DNA of 64,000 bases from Pseudomonas fluorescens. Its GTDB lineage: Bacteria; Pseudomonadota; Gammaproteobacteria; Pseudomonadales; Pseudomonadaceae. Of the stretch, positions 41,185-48,928 are shown in pieces; positions within the stretch are counted from its first letter, which is position 1; each line of letters opens with the position of its first letter. Position numbers and translations under genes: made by a program. The notes under the pieces are model-generated. The model was given only the letters and a program-made list of their open reading frames with translations, did not search any database and was not told the origin of the DNA. Where the stretch lies: contig NZ_OZ024668.1 of the NCBI RefSeq assembly GCF_902497775.2, positions 2,193,826 to 2,257,825 of the forward strand. Direction: 5' to 3'.

Positions 41185-42556
41185 TCCGTACAGCATCGAG
41201 GCTGAACACGGCCTCCTGGGCGCGATGATGATTCGCCCTGAGCTGATCGATACCTTGAGCGACGACCTTTCCCCTGAGTCGTTTTACTTCGCTGAGAACG
41301 CCGAAGTGTTTCGCGGGATCATGGCTGTCAGAGCCACCGGCAAGGCCGTGGACTTCCTGACCGTAGGCGAGCAGATCGGTAACCTGCCGAATGGTGACCG
41401 AGCCCTGGCGTACTGCGCTGAGATCGTTGACAACACGCCGAGCGTGGCCAGTGCCAAGACCTACGCGGGCATCGTGCGGGAAAGAGCGATTGAGCGCGCC
41501 CTGTACAGCCTGGGCGAGCAGGCCATGGACATTGCCCAGGGCACTGAGGATGTCCAGGCGAAGATTGCTGCAGTCCAGGCTGCCGCGATGTCGATCGATT
41601 GCGGTGCTGGTGATGACGATATCGTCAAGGCCGGCGATGTCGTGATCGACCAGCTCGACGTGTGGCAGGAACGACACGACCGGTACGCGCGCGGCGAAAC
41701 GCTGATCGGCATCTCTACCGGCTTGAAGGAGCTGGACGACAAGATTGGCGGCCTGCAGCCTGACCACCTCTACATCGTCGCTGGGCGCCCAGGCATGGGC
41801 AAGACGACGCTTGCCATGGGGTTTATCGGCGAGGCCTCGATTCGCCAGAACAAGTCGTCCCTGACCATCAGCCTGGAGATGAACAAGGGCCAGCTCATTG
41901 ATCGCCTGGTCGCATCCGAAGGCCGTATCCCGCTGACCCTGGTCAAGAACGGCACTGCATGCCAGGACCACGGCACTGAACTTGCTGTCGCGACGAAGGC
42001 CATTCAGTTCGCGCCGCTGTACATCGCCGACAAGGCCGGATCTTCGATTGGCCGCATCCGATCCATGGCGCGCCGGCACAAGATGCGGTACGGCCTGGAC
42101 CTGCTGATGATCGACTACCTGCAGTTGGCCGAAGGTGACGGCGGCAACCGCACCGAGGAGGTCAGCAGCATCAGTCGCGGCTGCAAACTGCTGGCGAAAG
42201 AGCTCGGCATTCCGGTGGTGCTGCTCAGCCAGCTCTCGCGCAAATGCGAGGAGCGCCCGAACAAGCGCCCGGTAGCCTCTGACCTGCGGGAGTCAGGCGC
42301 CATCGAGCAGGACGCGGACGTGATCCTGTTCGTCTATCGCGACGAGGTTTACCACGAAAACACCGAGGCCAAAGGCATTGCCGAGATCATCATCGGCAAG
42401 GGCCGCGATATCGAAATGGGTACCGTCCGTACCGCCTTCCTCGGCCAGTACAACCGTTTTGAGAACTTGGCCGCCGGCTGGGCTCCGGCGCCGAAGGCGC
42501 AGCAGGAGAAGGTAACCCCTCTATCTCGCCGCTACGCCAACAAGGACCGGTTCTGA
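41177..42556 (+). CDS. Replicative DNA helicase (DnaB-like)
   Basis: A 459-residue hexameric helicase: DnaB N-terminal domain (SIEAEHGLLGAMMIRPELID) and RecA-like C-terminal ATPase with Walker A GRPGMGKTT about 200-208, Walker B LLMIDYLQLAEG and LSQLSRKCEERPNKRPVASDLRESGAIEQDAD. It starts within the end of the broken replication gene (overlap eight bases). It would load with the phage initiator to copy phage DNA. Confidence 0.95.
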   Translation: MRDPYSIEAEHGLLGAMMIRPELIDTLSDDLSPESFYFAENAEVFRGIMAVRATGKAVDFLTVGEQIGNLPNGDRALAYCAEIVDNTPSVASAKTYAGIVRERAIERALYSLGEQAMDIAQGTEDVQAKIAAVQAAAMSIDCGAGDDDIVKAGDVVIDQLDVWQERHDRYARGETLIGISTGLKELDDKIGGLQPDHLYIVAGRPGMGKTTLAMGFIGEASIRQNKSSLTISLEMNKGQLIDRLVASEGRIPLTLVKNGTACQDHGTELAVATKAIQFAPLYIADKAGSSIGRIRSMARRHKMRYGLDLLMIDYLQLAEGDGGNRTEEVSSISRGCKLLAKELGIPVVLLSQLSRKCEERPNKRPVASDLRESGAIEQDADVILFVYRDEVYHENTEAKGIAEIIIGKGRDIEMGTVRTAFLGQYNRFENLAAGWAPAPKAQQEKVTPLSRRYANKDRF

Positions 42557-42759
42557 TGGCCGACCCCAAGATGCTGACCCCCAACCTCACCGAGTACCAC
42601 TGGGCCCTGTACGCCTGTGGCCATCTGCTCGACCTCACCTCCGAGCCACATCCGCCTGTGGGTCTGTATCGCGACGAACAGTCGGCGACCTTGCATGGCC
42701 TGCAGATGTGGCCCGCCACTTTCACCGTCATCGACCTCAACAAGGACGACCGAGCATGA
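42556..42759 (+). CDS. Small phage protein after dnaB (67 aa)
   Basis: MADPKMLTPNLTEYHWALYACGHLLD with GLYRDEQSATLHGLQMWPATFTVIDL; found in this position in Pseudomonas phages as I remember, function unknown. Start overlaps the dnaB stop (TGATG) and its own stop overlaps the next start (ATGA). Confidence 0.68.
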   Translation: MADPKMLTPNLTEYHWALYACGHLLDLTSEPHPPVGLYRDEQSATLHGLQMWPATFTVIDLNKDDRA

Positions 42760-43055
42760 AGCAGAGCAAGTTGACCAAAGCAGCGCGTGGCCGGGAATGC
42801 CAGGTGCGCATTCCGGGCGTCTGCAACGGCGACCCCAACACTACCGTGCTGGCCCATTACCGCATGGCCGGCACCTGTGGCGTCGGCATGAAACCGAACG
42901 ACCTGCAGGGCGCCCACGCCTGCAGCGCCTGCCACGACGCCTGCGACGGTCGCAGCAAAACGATGTTCAGCCGCGACGAGTTGCGGTTCATGCACCTCGA
43001 AGGCGTGGTGCGGACACTCGACATCTTGGTGAGCGAAGGGAAGGTGGCCGCGTGA
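42756..43055 (+). CDS. DUF1364/YbcO-like nuclease
   Basis: A 99-residue zinc-binding protein: RECQVRIPGVCNGDPNTTVLAHYR, then GAHACSACHDACDGR, matching the DUF1364 family whose E. coli member YbcO is an HNH-like nuclease from the DLP12 prophage. Start and end overlap neighbours by 1-4 bases, in the nin-like recombination region. Confidence 0.85.
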   Translation: MKQSKLTKAARGRECQVRIPGVCNGDPNTTVLAHYRMAGTCGVGMKPNDLQGAHACSACHDACDGRSKTMFSRDELRFMHLEGVVRTLDILVSEGKVAA

Positions 43056-43300
43056 TGACCCCAGCCATGACATTCAGCGGAATCCCGGTCTACGTCAGCG
43101 AGCACCTGCCAAAGACGAAAACCATTCGCTGGAAAACTGAGCGCAAATGGTGCCATTGGAAGAATGCTCCGGCCCTTCGATTCCGCGCGCGCGCCAAGGA
43201 GATCCCCTGCGACACGATGATTATGTTCGGTGGCCGGGTGTTCATGTCCCCCGAAGGCATCGCGAAAATCCAGGCCCAGCTAGGGGAGGGGGATCGGTGA
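43055..43300 (+). CDS. Phage hypothetical protein (81 aa)
   Basis: MTPAMTFSGIPVYVSEHLPKTKTIRWK, a basic middle rich in Lys/Arg/Trp and CDTMIMFGGRVFMSPEG. ATG 43055 overlaps the previous stop (TGATG). Its stop overlaps the GTG start of the nuclease gene. Function unknown. Confidence 0.65.
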   Translation: MTPAMTFSGIPVYVSEHLPKTKTIRWKTERKWCHWKNAPALRFRARAKEIPCDTMIMFGGRVFMSPEGIAKIQAQLGEGDR

Positions 43301-43728
43301 AACAGGCGATCATGAAACCAGTACGGGCCAGGGCGCCGCGCGCGAAGCCCGTTGACCGCGAAGGCCTGGAGCAGGCCTCGCTGATGCGCGAAATAGCGTT
43401 ACGCTACCCGGCCGCCGCCAAGCTGATCTATCACGTCCCGAACGGTGGGCACCGGGTGAAGGCGGTCGCCGCCAAACTCAAGGCCCAAGGTGTGAAGGCC
43501 GGTATCCCTGACTTGGTGCTGCCGATGGCGCGCGGCGGGTACTTCGGGCTATACATCGAATTCAAGGCGAAGCCGCCATACGACGCCGCCGTGTCGCCGA
43601 GCCAGGACGCCTGCATCCAGGCGCTGCTCGAACAGGGCTATCTGGCCATCGTCTGCCGTGGCGCCATCGACGCGATGGAAGCGATCCGCGCCTACCTGCT
43701 GCAGCCGCAGACGAGGGCGGCGGCATGA
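43297..43728 (+). CDS. VRR-NUC domain nuclease
   Basis: A 143-residue protein with a VRR-NUC fold: LIYHVPNGGHRVKAVAAKLKAQGVKAGIPDLVLPMARGGYFGLYIEFKAK, containing the GIPD...EFK catalytic Asp, Glu and Lys. Such phage nucleases are thought to be Holliday-junction-type resolvases. GTG 43297 overlaps the upstream stop; ATG 43312 is an alternative. Confidence 0.88.
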   Translation: MKQAIMKPVRARAPRAKPVDREGLEQASLMREIALRYPAAAKLIYHVPNGGHRVKAVAAKLKAQGVKAGIPDLVLPMARGGYFGLYIEFKAKPPYDAAVSPSQDACIQALLEQGYLAIVCRGAIDAMEAIRAYLLQPQTRAAA

Positions 43729-45026
43729 GCAAGACCCGCGCTGTGAAGTTCACCGACGCCGAGATCCGCCGGCAGGCCGCCGACCCCGCCGTGCATGACC
43801 TGCGCGACCCGCGTCACCCCGGCCTGTACCTGCGATTCGGCCAGGACCGGCAGCGCGGGTCGTGGTACCTGGTGAAGGGCAAGGCCTGGAGCCAGATCGC
43901 CCGTTATCCTGAGCTGGGCGCCGCCGCGGTGCTGGCCGAGCTGCCTGCCCTGCGTCAGCGCCTGCTACGTGATCCAGACGCCGCCGTTGCCTTGGGCGGC
44001 CTGTCCACCGTTGGCCAGTTGCTCGACTGGTACAGCGACCGCATGAGCCGCGACCGCTCGTTATCGGCCAAGCGCAAGACCGGCGCCAAGTCGGCCATTG
44101 CGTGCCACCTGAAACCACGCCTGGCCGATCTGCCGATTCGGGCCGTGTCGGCACCTGAGCTGGACAAGCTGCTGATGTGGCCCGCGCAGGAAGTGCTTTC
44201 GCTGTCCTACGTGCGCCAACTGTTCGGCCTGCTGGTGGTCGCGTTCCGTCAAGCCCATAAGCTGGGGCTGATCGATACCAACCCCATGGCCGCACTGAAG
44301 TTCGTTGACTTCACCAAGGCCCGGATCATGCCCAAGCCGGCCCGGCTGCGCGGCGTGCATCTGGTCGAACTGGTGCCCATGCTGGCCGGCCTGTTCGACA
44401 GCGAACCCGGCGAGGCCATGCTTGCACTGATGATGCTGTGCCACGGCACCCGGGTGGGTGAGACCCGTCTGGCCCGCTGGTCCGATATCTCTATGGCCGA
44501 CAACGAGTGGTTCATTCCGGCCGAGCACACCAAGACCCGCACCGAGCACCGGTTGCCGCTGACCGCCCAGACCAAGGCCATGCTGAGTCGATACCGCACT
44601 GCCCAGACCGCCCAGGGCTACGAGGGCATCTACCTGTTCCCGTCGCGGCGCGGCCGGGCACTGAGCGAGGGCCAAGCCAGTGCCGTGTTCACTCGCCTGG
44701 GTCAGGGTGAGTGGACCAGCCATGACCTGCGCAAGGTCGCCCGCACTGCCTGGACCGACCTGGGCATCGACGGCCACATCGGCGAGATGCTGCTGAACCA
44801 CTCGCTGGGCAAGATCGCCTCGACCTACATCAACACCCAGGCCCGGGAGCAGCGTCTGGCCGCGCTGGAGAAGTGGCACGCCTGGTTAGATGAGCGCGGA
44901 TTCAACGCGGTTCACAACCTGACAGGCGCCCAATATGAAGATTCGCAAAACCCTGTGCAGCCCATGAACGGCGTGGCCTGCAAGGCAATTCCGAAAATTG
45001 TTAATAGCGAGGTTTCAAAAGCATGA
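43725..45026 (+). CDS. Second tyrosine recombinase, inside the replication/nin region
   Basis: A 433-residue tyrosine recombinase with N-terminal arm-binding-like part, core-binding domain about 100-190, and catalytic residues Arg in HGTRVGETRLARW, His-x-x-Arg in TSHDLRKVART, a final His in LLNHSLGKIA and Tyr in STYINTQ. It is coupled to genes on both sides (four-base overlaps), so it is part of the phage operon, not an insertion. It is clearly different from the edge integrase. Possible roles: multimer resolution or a recombination function. Confidence 0.9.
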   Translation: MSKTRAVKFTDAEIRRQAADPAVHDLRDPRHPGLYLRFGQDRQRGSWYLVKGKAWSQIARYPELGAAAVLAELPALRQRLLRDPDAAVALGGLSTVGQLLDWYSDRMSRDRSLSAKRKTGAKSAIACHLKPRLADLPIRAVSAPELDKLLMWPAQEVLSLSYVRQLFGLLVVAFRQAHKLGLIDTNPMAALKFVDFTKARIMPKPARLRGVHLVELVPMLAGLFDSEPGEAMLALMMLCHGTRVGETRLARWSDISMADNEWFIPAEHTKTRTEHRLPLTAQTKAMLSRYRTAQTAQGYEGIYLFPSRRGRALSEGQASAVFTRLGQGEWTSHDLRKVARTAWTDLGIDGHIGEMLLNHSLGKIASTYINTQAREQRLAALEKWHAWLDERGFNAVHNLTGAQYEDSQNPVQPMNGVACKAIPKIVNSEVSKA

Positions 45027-45340
45027 TCAAGAGCCACGGACCGGCCTTTCGCAAGCAGGCGGTGGAGCTGGATCAGTGCCCGGCCTGCCGTGGCAAGGCG
45101 CTGATCAAGGGTGTGTTCCATGACCTGGCCTGCGTGCAGTGCAACGCCTCAGGTTGGGTGGTCGCCGCGACGGGGGAAGCGTTGCCAACGGAAGACCTAG
45201 TCACGCAATTGAGCCTGCGCCTGCAGGCCGCACAGCGACAGATCGAAGAATTGAAACAGCCTCGGGCCACTGGGCCGGAGGCGATTTACCAGGACAACAA
45301 CCGCCGCGGTGCCGGTGGTTCGAACAGAACATTGGATTGA
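45023..45340 (+). CDS. Zinc-ribbon phage protein (105 aa)
   Basis: DQCPACRGKALIKGVFHDLACVQCNASG is a CxxC...CxxC ribbon; the C-terminal half is a short coiled coil (LSLRLQAAQRQIEELKQ). Its start overlaps the recombinase stop by four bases. Function unknown; a common neighbour of late-control genes in Pseudomonas phages. Confidence 0.72.
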   Translation: MIKSHGPAFRKQAVELDQCPACRGKALIKGVFHDLACVQCNASGWVVAATGEALPTEDLVTQLSLRLQAAQRQIEELKQPRATGPEAIYQDNNRRGAGGSNRTLD

Positions 45341-45350
45341 GGGGAAGGAC

Positions 45351-46037
45351 ATGGTCTACGGAAGCGTATCGGGAGCAGTGGTTGCAGCATTGGCTGCGGG
45401 GGAAAAGGGGGCTGCAAAAGGGCAGGCCTGGCAGAAGCTGTACAAGGCGGCTGAAGAGGAGGGTGGCTGCCTGGCCTCGCTGGGTGGCCAGTCGCATGGG
45501 CTGGAGCGTACCCAGGTGGATTACTGGCTGTCGGCGCGCCTACATCACCTGCTGAAAGATCGCCACTGGGATGCCCTTGTGGCGAAGTACAGCACCAGCA
45601 AGGTGAAGAAGGTTCAGGCGATCACGGCGGTGAGGCCGCTCATTGCCAGCCCGGCGCCGCAGCTGTTCATCTATAAGGCAGTGACGGCTTGGGCTATCCC
45701 GAAGCTGAAGGGGGCTCGCCGGAAGGCGCCGCGCTCAGTGTCGGTCGAGGTGCCGCTCGATGCATCACCATGGCGCGGGGAGGCGACGGTGAATGCCGCA
45801 GTCGCTGCAGGCCAGGCTGAAAGGCGGCGGATCGAAGCGCTGGAAGAGGATGTGATCATCCTGGCCGACAGCTTCTATGACATGAACACCTGGGACCTGG
45901 ACGCCACGCCCGAGCCGACGCGCCGTCGCTGGAGAGCTCAGATCAACGAGAAGCTTGATGGCATGGTGGACGATGCCTTGGCTGAAGTGCGTGTGATTCT
46001 GGAGGCTGAAGGGCTACTGATGAAAGACGCAGCGTGA
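45351..46037 (+). CDS. Phage protein in the position of antiterminator Q (228 aa)
   Basis: ATG 45351 follows AAGGAC. The protein is basic in its middle and helical (QAWQKLYKAAEEEGGCLASLGG, LSARLHHLLKDRHWDALVAKYS, VKKVQAITAVRPLI), ending in a long helix. No motif proves function. It is the last gene before a promoter with tandem repeats and an immediate terminator (46045-46150), where Q genes of lambdoid phages lie, so a late regulator is inferred. Confidence 0.6.
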   Translation: MVYGSVSGAVVAALAAGEKGAAKGQAWQKLYKAAEEEGGCLASLGGQSHGLERTQVDYWLSARLHHLLKDRHWDALVAKYSTSKVKKVQAITAVRPLIASPAPQLFIYKAVTAWAIPKLKGARRKAPRSVSVEVPLDASPWRGEATVNAAVAAGQAERRRIEALEEDVIILADSFYDMNTWDLDATPEPTRRRWRAQINEKLDGMVDDALAEVRVILEAEGLLMKDAA

Positions 46038-46044
46038 TTACCTG

Positions 46045-46075
46045 TTGACATCAGTGAGCGACTGAGCGACATTAT
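46045..46075 (+). promoter_or_regulatory. Candidate late promoter with tandem repeat in the spacer
   Basis: TTGACA 46045-46050 and CATTAT 46070-46075, spacer 19 bases. The 8-bp unit TGAGCGAC is repeated head to tail at 46055-46062 and 46063-46070, between the two promoter boxes, as in Q-binding elements of some lambdoid phages. Confidence 0.55.
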
Positions 46076-46121
46076 CCCCATCCTGTCATTCCTGCGCGTT
46101 GATGAGGAGTGATGCTGCAAA

Positions 46122-46150
46122 AGCCCAGCCCTTGAGCTGGGCTTTGTTAT
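46122..46150 (+). terminator. Terminator directly downstream of the candidate late promoter
   Basis: AGCCCAGC-ccttga-GCTGGGCT at 46122-46143 followed by TTGTTATTT. It lies about 40 bases after the predicted start of the late transcript and would stop it unless antiterminated. Confidence 0.8.
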
Positions 46151-46205
46151 TTAGCATCAGTGTAACGTTGGCTCATGCGGCGCAATGCCTTTCGCAAGGA
46201 TGATG

Positions 46206-46406
46206 ATGAACAACAAAACCATCCGGTGGATCACCAACCTGCTGCTGTGCATTGGAACCGGATTTTTGGTGACTGGTGCGACAACCTTGATCCTCGGGAC
46301 GGCATTGGATGCGGATACGGTGCGCGCAGGTGCTACCATGTGCTCTATAAGCTTCTTCGTAGTCGTTGCATCCTATGTGGTCGCTATGCTTGAGGAGGAA
46401 CTGTGA
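46206..46406 (+). CDS. Small membrane protein (66 aa), possible lysis-related
   Basis: MNNKTIRWITNLLLCIGTGFLV, then a second hydrophobic stretch (TMCSISFFVVVASYVVAML) and an acidic end: two membrane helices. AAGGA is five bases before ATG 46206; earlier ATGs (46200, 46203) are too close. Lower GC than the morphogenesis genes. The following gene starts within its stop. Holin-like shape, but a holin of known family follows later. Confidence 0.58.
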   Translation: MNNKTIRWITNLLLCIGTGFLVTGATTLILGTALDADTVRAGATMCSISFFVVVASYVVAMLEEEL

Positions 46407-46801
46407 CTCTACTTATTCTGACCCTCTGGTCCGTAGGGATTGTTCTGCTGATCGCAGTGGCGGTTTACCGTGGGCGAAAGCCGGCAAAGCTGGTTGCCAC
46501 CAATGATCAGGCCAGCGATGCAGCTGAAGCAGCCATCAAAGCGGCTGCTGCTGCAGATATCAATTCGATACTTGATGCGGACAAGGCCGCCGAGCTGTTG
46601 CGCCGTGTGAATGCTGACGTTGAAGAAACGATTTCCAGGGATGATTCCGGAAAGTATATGGTTGTGAGAACGCCAAACCTTCGCTTTAGAGGCTTGCTTA
46701 TTAAGCGCATGGGAGTACTTCGAGAATCGGGAACCACTGAAGATAAGTCTTCGATTGCGCCATTTGGAAGCATCAGGAAGCATGCACCTCATAATCGATA
46801 A
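46403..46801 (+). CDS. Membrane-anchored phage protein (132 aa)
   Basis: GTG 46403 (GTGA overlap with the previous stop). A single N-terminal membrane helix (LLILTLWSVGIVLLIAVAVY) with a long soluble, Ala-rich helical tail and a basic end. No family recognised; the pair with the preceding gene is flanked by two terminators, so it could be an independent module. Lower GC than neighbours. Confidence 0.6.
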   Translation: MTLLILTLWSVGIVLLIAVAVYRGRKPAKLVATNDQASDAAEAAIKAAAAADINSILDADKAAELLRRVNADVEETISRDDSGKYMVVRTPNLRFRGLLIKRMGVLRESGTTEDKSSIAPFGSIRKHAPHNR

Positions 46802-46841
46802 GTGACGCATTGTTCGCACTCAATTCGACTATCCATCCCCT

Positions 46842-46872
46842 AAAGGCTCGCCATTCTGGCGGGCCTTTTTAG
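46842..46872 (+). terminator. Terminator before the holin gene
   Basis: AAAGGCtCGCC-attct-GGCGgGCCTTT at 46842-46868 followed by TTTAG. Confidence 0.8.
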
Positions 46873-46902
46873 TTTCTACTCCCCAGTGCGGGAGGAATCG
46901 AG

Positions 46903-47226
46903 ATGCCAAACATGCCTGAGAAGGACCCCGGCCTGTGGGCCGCAGTGATTGCCTGGGTGATCGCCCACCAGCCACAGCTCTACGCTGCTGGCCTGTCCGT
47001 TGTAATCGCCGCGCTGCGCGTTGTGTACGGCGGCGGAACACGCCGGCAGATGTTCTTGGAGGGCGCCTTGTGCGGACTCATCACCCTGGCCCTGGTGCCA
47101 CTGCTCGAATGGATGGGCCTACCGCAGGGCATGGCCACCTTCGCCGGCGGTGCTGTCGGCTTCATGGGTGTGGAGAAGCTGCGCGGCTACTCCGACCTGT
47201 TCCTGTCTCGCAAAGCGCAAGGGTGA
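46903..47226 (+). CDS. Phage holin (lambda-type family)
   Basis: A 107-residue protein with three membrane helices (AAVIAWVIAHQPQLYAAGLSVVIAALRVVY, then GALCGLITLALVPLLEW, then FAGGAVGFMGV) and a charged C-terminus, typical of the lambda-S-related holin family of Pseudomonas phages. GGAGG stands before ATG 46903. An endolysin gene is not evident in this window; it may lie elsewhere in the prophage. Confidence 0.85.
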   Translation: MPNMPEKDPGLWAAVIAWVIAHQPQLYAAGLSVVIAALRVVYGGGTRRQMFLEGALCGLITLALVPLLEWMGLPQGMATFAGGAVGFMGVEKLRGYSDLFLSRKAQG

Positions 47227-47230
47227 CCCC

Positions 47231-47428
47231 ATGATCACGCTGACTGACGTCAACCGCCGCCAGCACTATCTGGCTCCAACCGCCATTGCCCGCGTGCAGG
47301 AGGCCGGCACCAGCTCGCAGTGGCACGGCATCTGCGCCATCGTCCACACGTTCGACGGCCAGGTGCTGGAGGTGCGTGAGCGAGCTGCCGATATCGCGCA
47401 GCAGCTCAACATGCGTAGGACTGAGTGA
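47231..47428 (+). CDS. Small phage protein (65 aa)
   Basis: MITLTDVNRRQHYLAPTAIARV and VHTFDGQVLEVRERAADIAQQL: a compact beta/alpha pattern often found near lysis genes of Pseudomonas phages. Function unknown. It starts five bases after the holin stop and its own stop overlaps the next ATG (TGATG). Confidence 0.62.
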   Translation: MITLTDVNRRQHYLAPTAIARVQEAGTSSQWHGICAIVHTFDGQVLEVRERAADIAQQLNMRRTE

Positions 47429-47595
47429 TGGCCTGCAGCGGATGCGCCGCCCGGCGCGAATGGATCAACAAATGGACAAAGGTGGCATATGAGCGAGCCA
47501 AGCAAATCATTGTCGGTGGCGACGATCGTACCGGCAGTAAAGAGCCATCCGGACAATCCCCACCCCGTAATGGGGACCAAGGTTCTGCTGAGTGA
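47428..47595 (+). CDS. Small cysteine-bearing phage protein (55 aa)
   Basis: MACSGCAARREWINKWTKVAYERAKQ followed by a Gly/Ser/Pro tail. ATG 47428 overlaps the previous stop. The start resembles small CxxC proteins of Pseudomonas phages that I recall in this spot. It overlaps the next gene by 107 bases in another frame, so one of the two may be extended. Confidence 0.5.
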   Translation: MACSGCAARREWINKWTKVAYERAKQIIVGGDDRTGSKEPSGQSPPRNGDQGSAE

Positions 47596-47782
47596 TGGTA
47601 GCGAGCTGAATGGCGTGACGAGTGTGGAGCTCAAGGCTTCGGTCGAGGACGGTGTGTGGCATGCAGTTATCACTGTCCTGCCGCGCGAGATCCCGACTAT
47701 CTGCGCCAACGCACGGTTCGTTGAGGTGGGTATCTCCGACCTCAAGAGCACTGCCCGCGAGCACGCTCGGGTGGCGCCATGA
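47489..47782 (+). CDS. Phage hypothetical protein (97 aa)
   Basis: MSEPSKSLSVATIVPAVKSHP, then TKVLLSDGSELNGVTSVELKASVEDGVWHAVITVLP: a small beta-rich domain. It overlaps the 55-residue frame by 107 bases. Its stop overlaps the next gene's start by four bases, which favours it as real. Function unknown. Confidence 0.6.
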   Translation: MSEPSKSLSVATIVPAVKSHPDNPHPVMGTKVLLSDGSELNGVTSVELKASVEDGVWHAVITVLPREIPTICANARFVEVGISDLKSTAREHARVAP

Positions 47783-47967
47783 GTATGCGACAGGTGTCGC
47801 TGCTGGGGCGGATGCTGGCCGAACAGGTGAAGCAGACCGAACTGCTGCAGCAGATCGCAAAGAACCAGGTGGTACTGATCCAGGCTCTGGCCGATGAGCA
47901 GGACGTGGATGTTGATGAAATACCGATGACCTACCTGAGCGGCGCGCCCGTTCATGGCGGTCGCTGA
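47779..47967 (+). CDS. Small helical phage protein (62 aa)
   Basis: MSMRQVSLLGRMLAEQVKQTELLQQIAKNQ forms an amphipathic helix; an acidic region follows. Overlaps both neighbours by 1-4 bases. Often found before HNH and terminase genes. Function unknown. Confidence 0.6.
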   Translation: MSMRQVSLLGRMLAEQVKQTELLQQIAKNQVVLIQALADEQDVDVDEIPMTYLSGAPVHGGR

Positions 47968-48305
47968 TGGCCAGGCTCACCTCCCTCAAGCCTCCCATGC
48001 AGGCCCAGCCGTCCCGGCTTGCCTCGGTGAACTCTGACTCGTGGCGATCAACCAAGGGCACGGCCGCGCAACGTGGGTATGGGTACAAGTGGCAGAAGGC
48101 GCGAGTCGGCTGGCTTGAAGCTCACCCGCTGTGCGTGTACTGCCAGCGCGAAGGGCGTGTAACTGAAGGCTCAGTCGTCGACCACATCATCCCGCACAGA
48201 GGCGACATGAAGCTGTTCTGGGATCGGAGCAACTGGCAGACCCTGTGCCGTCCCTGCCATGACGTGGTGAAGGCCGCCGAGGAGGCGTCAGGCCTGATTG
48301 GCTGA
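47967..48305 (+). CDS. HNH endonuclease
   Basis: A 112-residue HNH nuclease: LCVYCQREGRVTEGSVVDHIIPHRGD holds CxxC and the His of the ββα core, then NWQTLCRPCHDVVKA with the final Asn/His and CxxC. In HK97-type phages an HNH protein beside terminase aids cos cleavage and packaging, so that role is inferred from family and location. Confidence 0.92.
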   Translation: MARLTSLKPPMQAQPSRLASVNSDSWRSTKGTAAQRGYGYKWQKARVGWLEAHPLCVYCQREGRVTEGSVVDHIIPHRGDMKLFWDRSNWQTLCRPCHDVVKAAEEASGLIG

Positions 48306-48454
48306 CGCACGTCAGTGGCGTGCCGCATTAGGTTGAGGCACGTCAATTCCCCGATATTAAGGGGGAGGGTGGGTCGAAAGTTCAGAGCTTTTCGCTTCTA
48401 GACCACCCCCTCCCGCACGCGTGAATTTTTTTCCCGTTTCAGAGGTTTTTGTTA
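48306..48454. other. Intergenic region before terminase: candidate cos region
   Basis: 149 bases without a gene. A GC-rich imperfect inverted repeat occurs: GGGGGAGGGTGGGTC 48361-48375 against GACCACCCCCTCCC 48401-48414, with inner CGAAAG/CTTTTCG pairing. Position between the HNH and small terminase genes is where cos lies in related phages. It might also be a terminator. Confidence 0.4.
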
Positions 48455-48928
48455 ATGGCGTTAACAAATAAAAAGCGCCGTTTTGTCGAGTCCAAGGCCG
48501 CTGGTGCCTCGAACCGAGAAGCGGCGGAGGCCGCAGGTTACGCGGCCGGCAGCGCATCGGCAGCCGGGTCGAGACTCGCCAAAGACCCTGACGTTGTCGC
48601 CGCTCTGGAAAAGTTAAAGACCGTCCGAAATGTTAAACCGGAAGCATCGAGCGATGCACCTGAGCCCAGCCCTCTGGATGACGAATCCGGTGACCTGGCT
48701 GAGCTGCCAAACACCGACGACCCTCTCGTTTGGTTGTTGGCGCTGATGAACGAACCCACGGCGAAGATCTTCGACAGACGTAACGCTGCCCAGTCGGCGC
48801 TCCCGTACTTCCACGGGAAGAAATCCGGCATGGGTAAGAAAGAACAGAAGCTCGACGACGCAGCGAAGGTCGGAGCCAGCGGCAGCCGCTTCGGGCTGCG
48901 TGAACGTCACCTGAAGGCAGTCAAATGA
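48455..48928 (+). CDS. terS: Terminase small subunit
   Basis: A 157-residue protein: N-terminal HTH region (KKRRFVESKAAGASNREAAEAAGY, SRLAKDPDVVAALEKLKT) that should bind the packaging site, an acidic linker, and a C-terminal part that contacts the large subunit. ATG 48455 is preceded by AGAGG at nine bases; ATG 48449 is also in frame. Four-base overlap with terL. Confidence 0.88.
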   Translation: MALTNKKRRFVESKAAGASNREAAEAAGYAAGSASAAGSRLAKDPDVVAALEKLKTVRNVKPEASSDAPEPSPLDDESGDLAELPNTDDPLVWLLALMNEPTAKIFDRRNAAQSALPYFHGKKSGMGKKEQKLDDAAKVGASGSRFGLRERHLKAVK

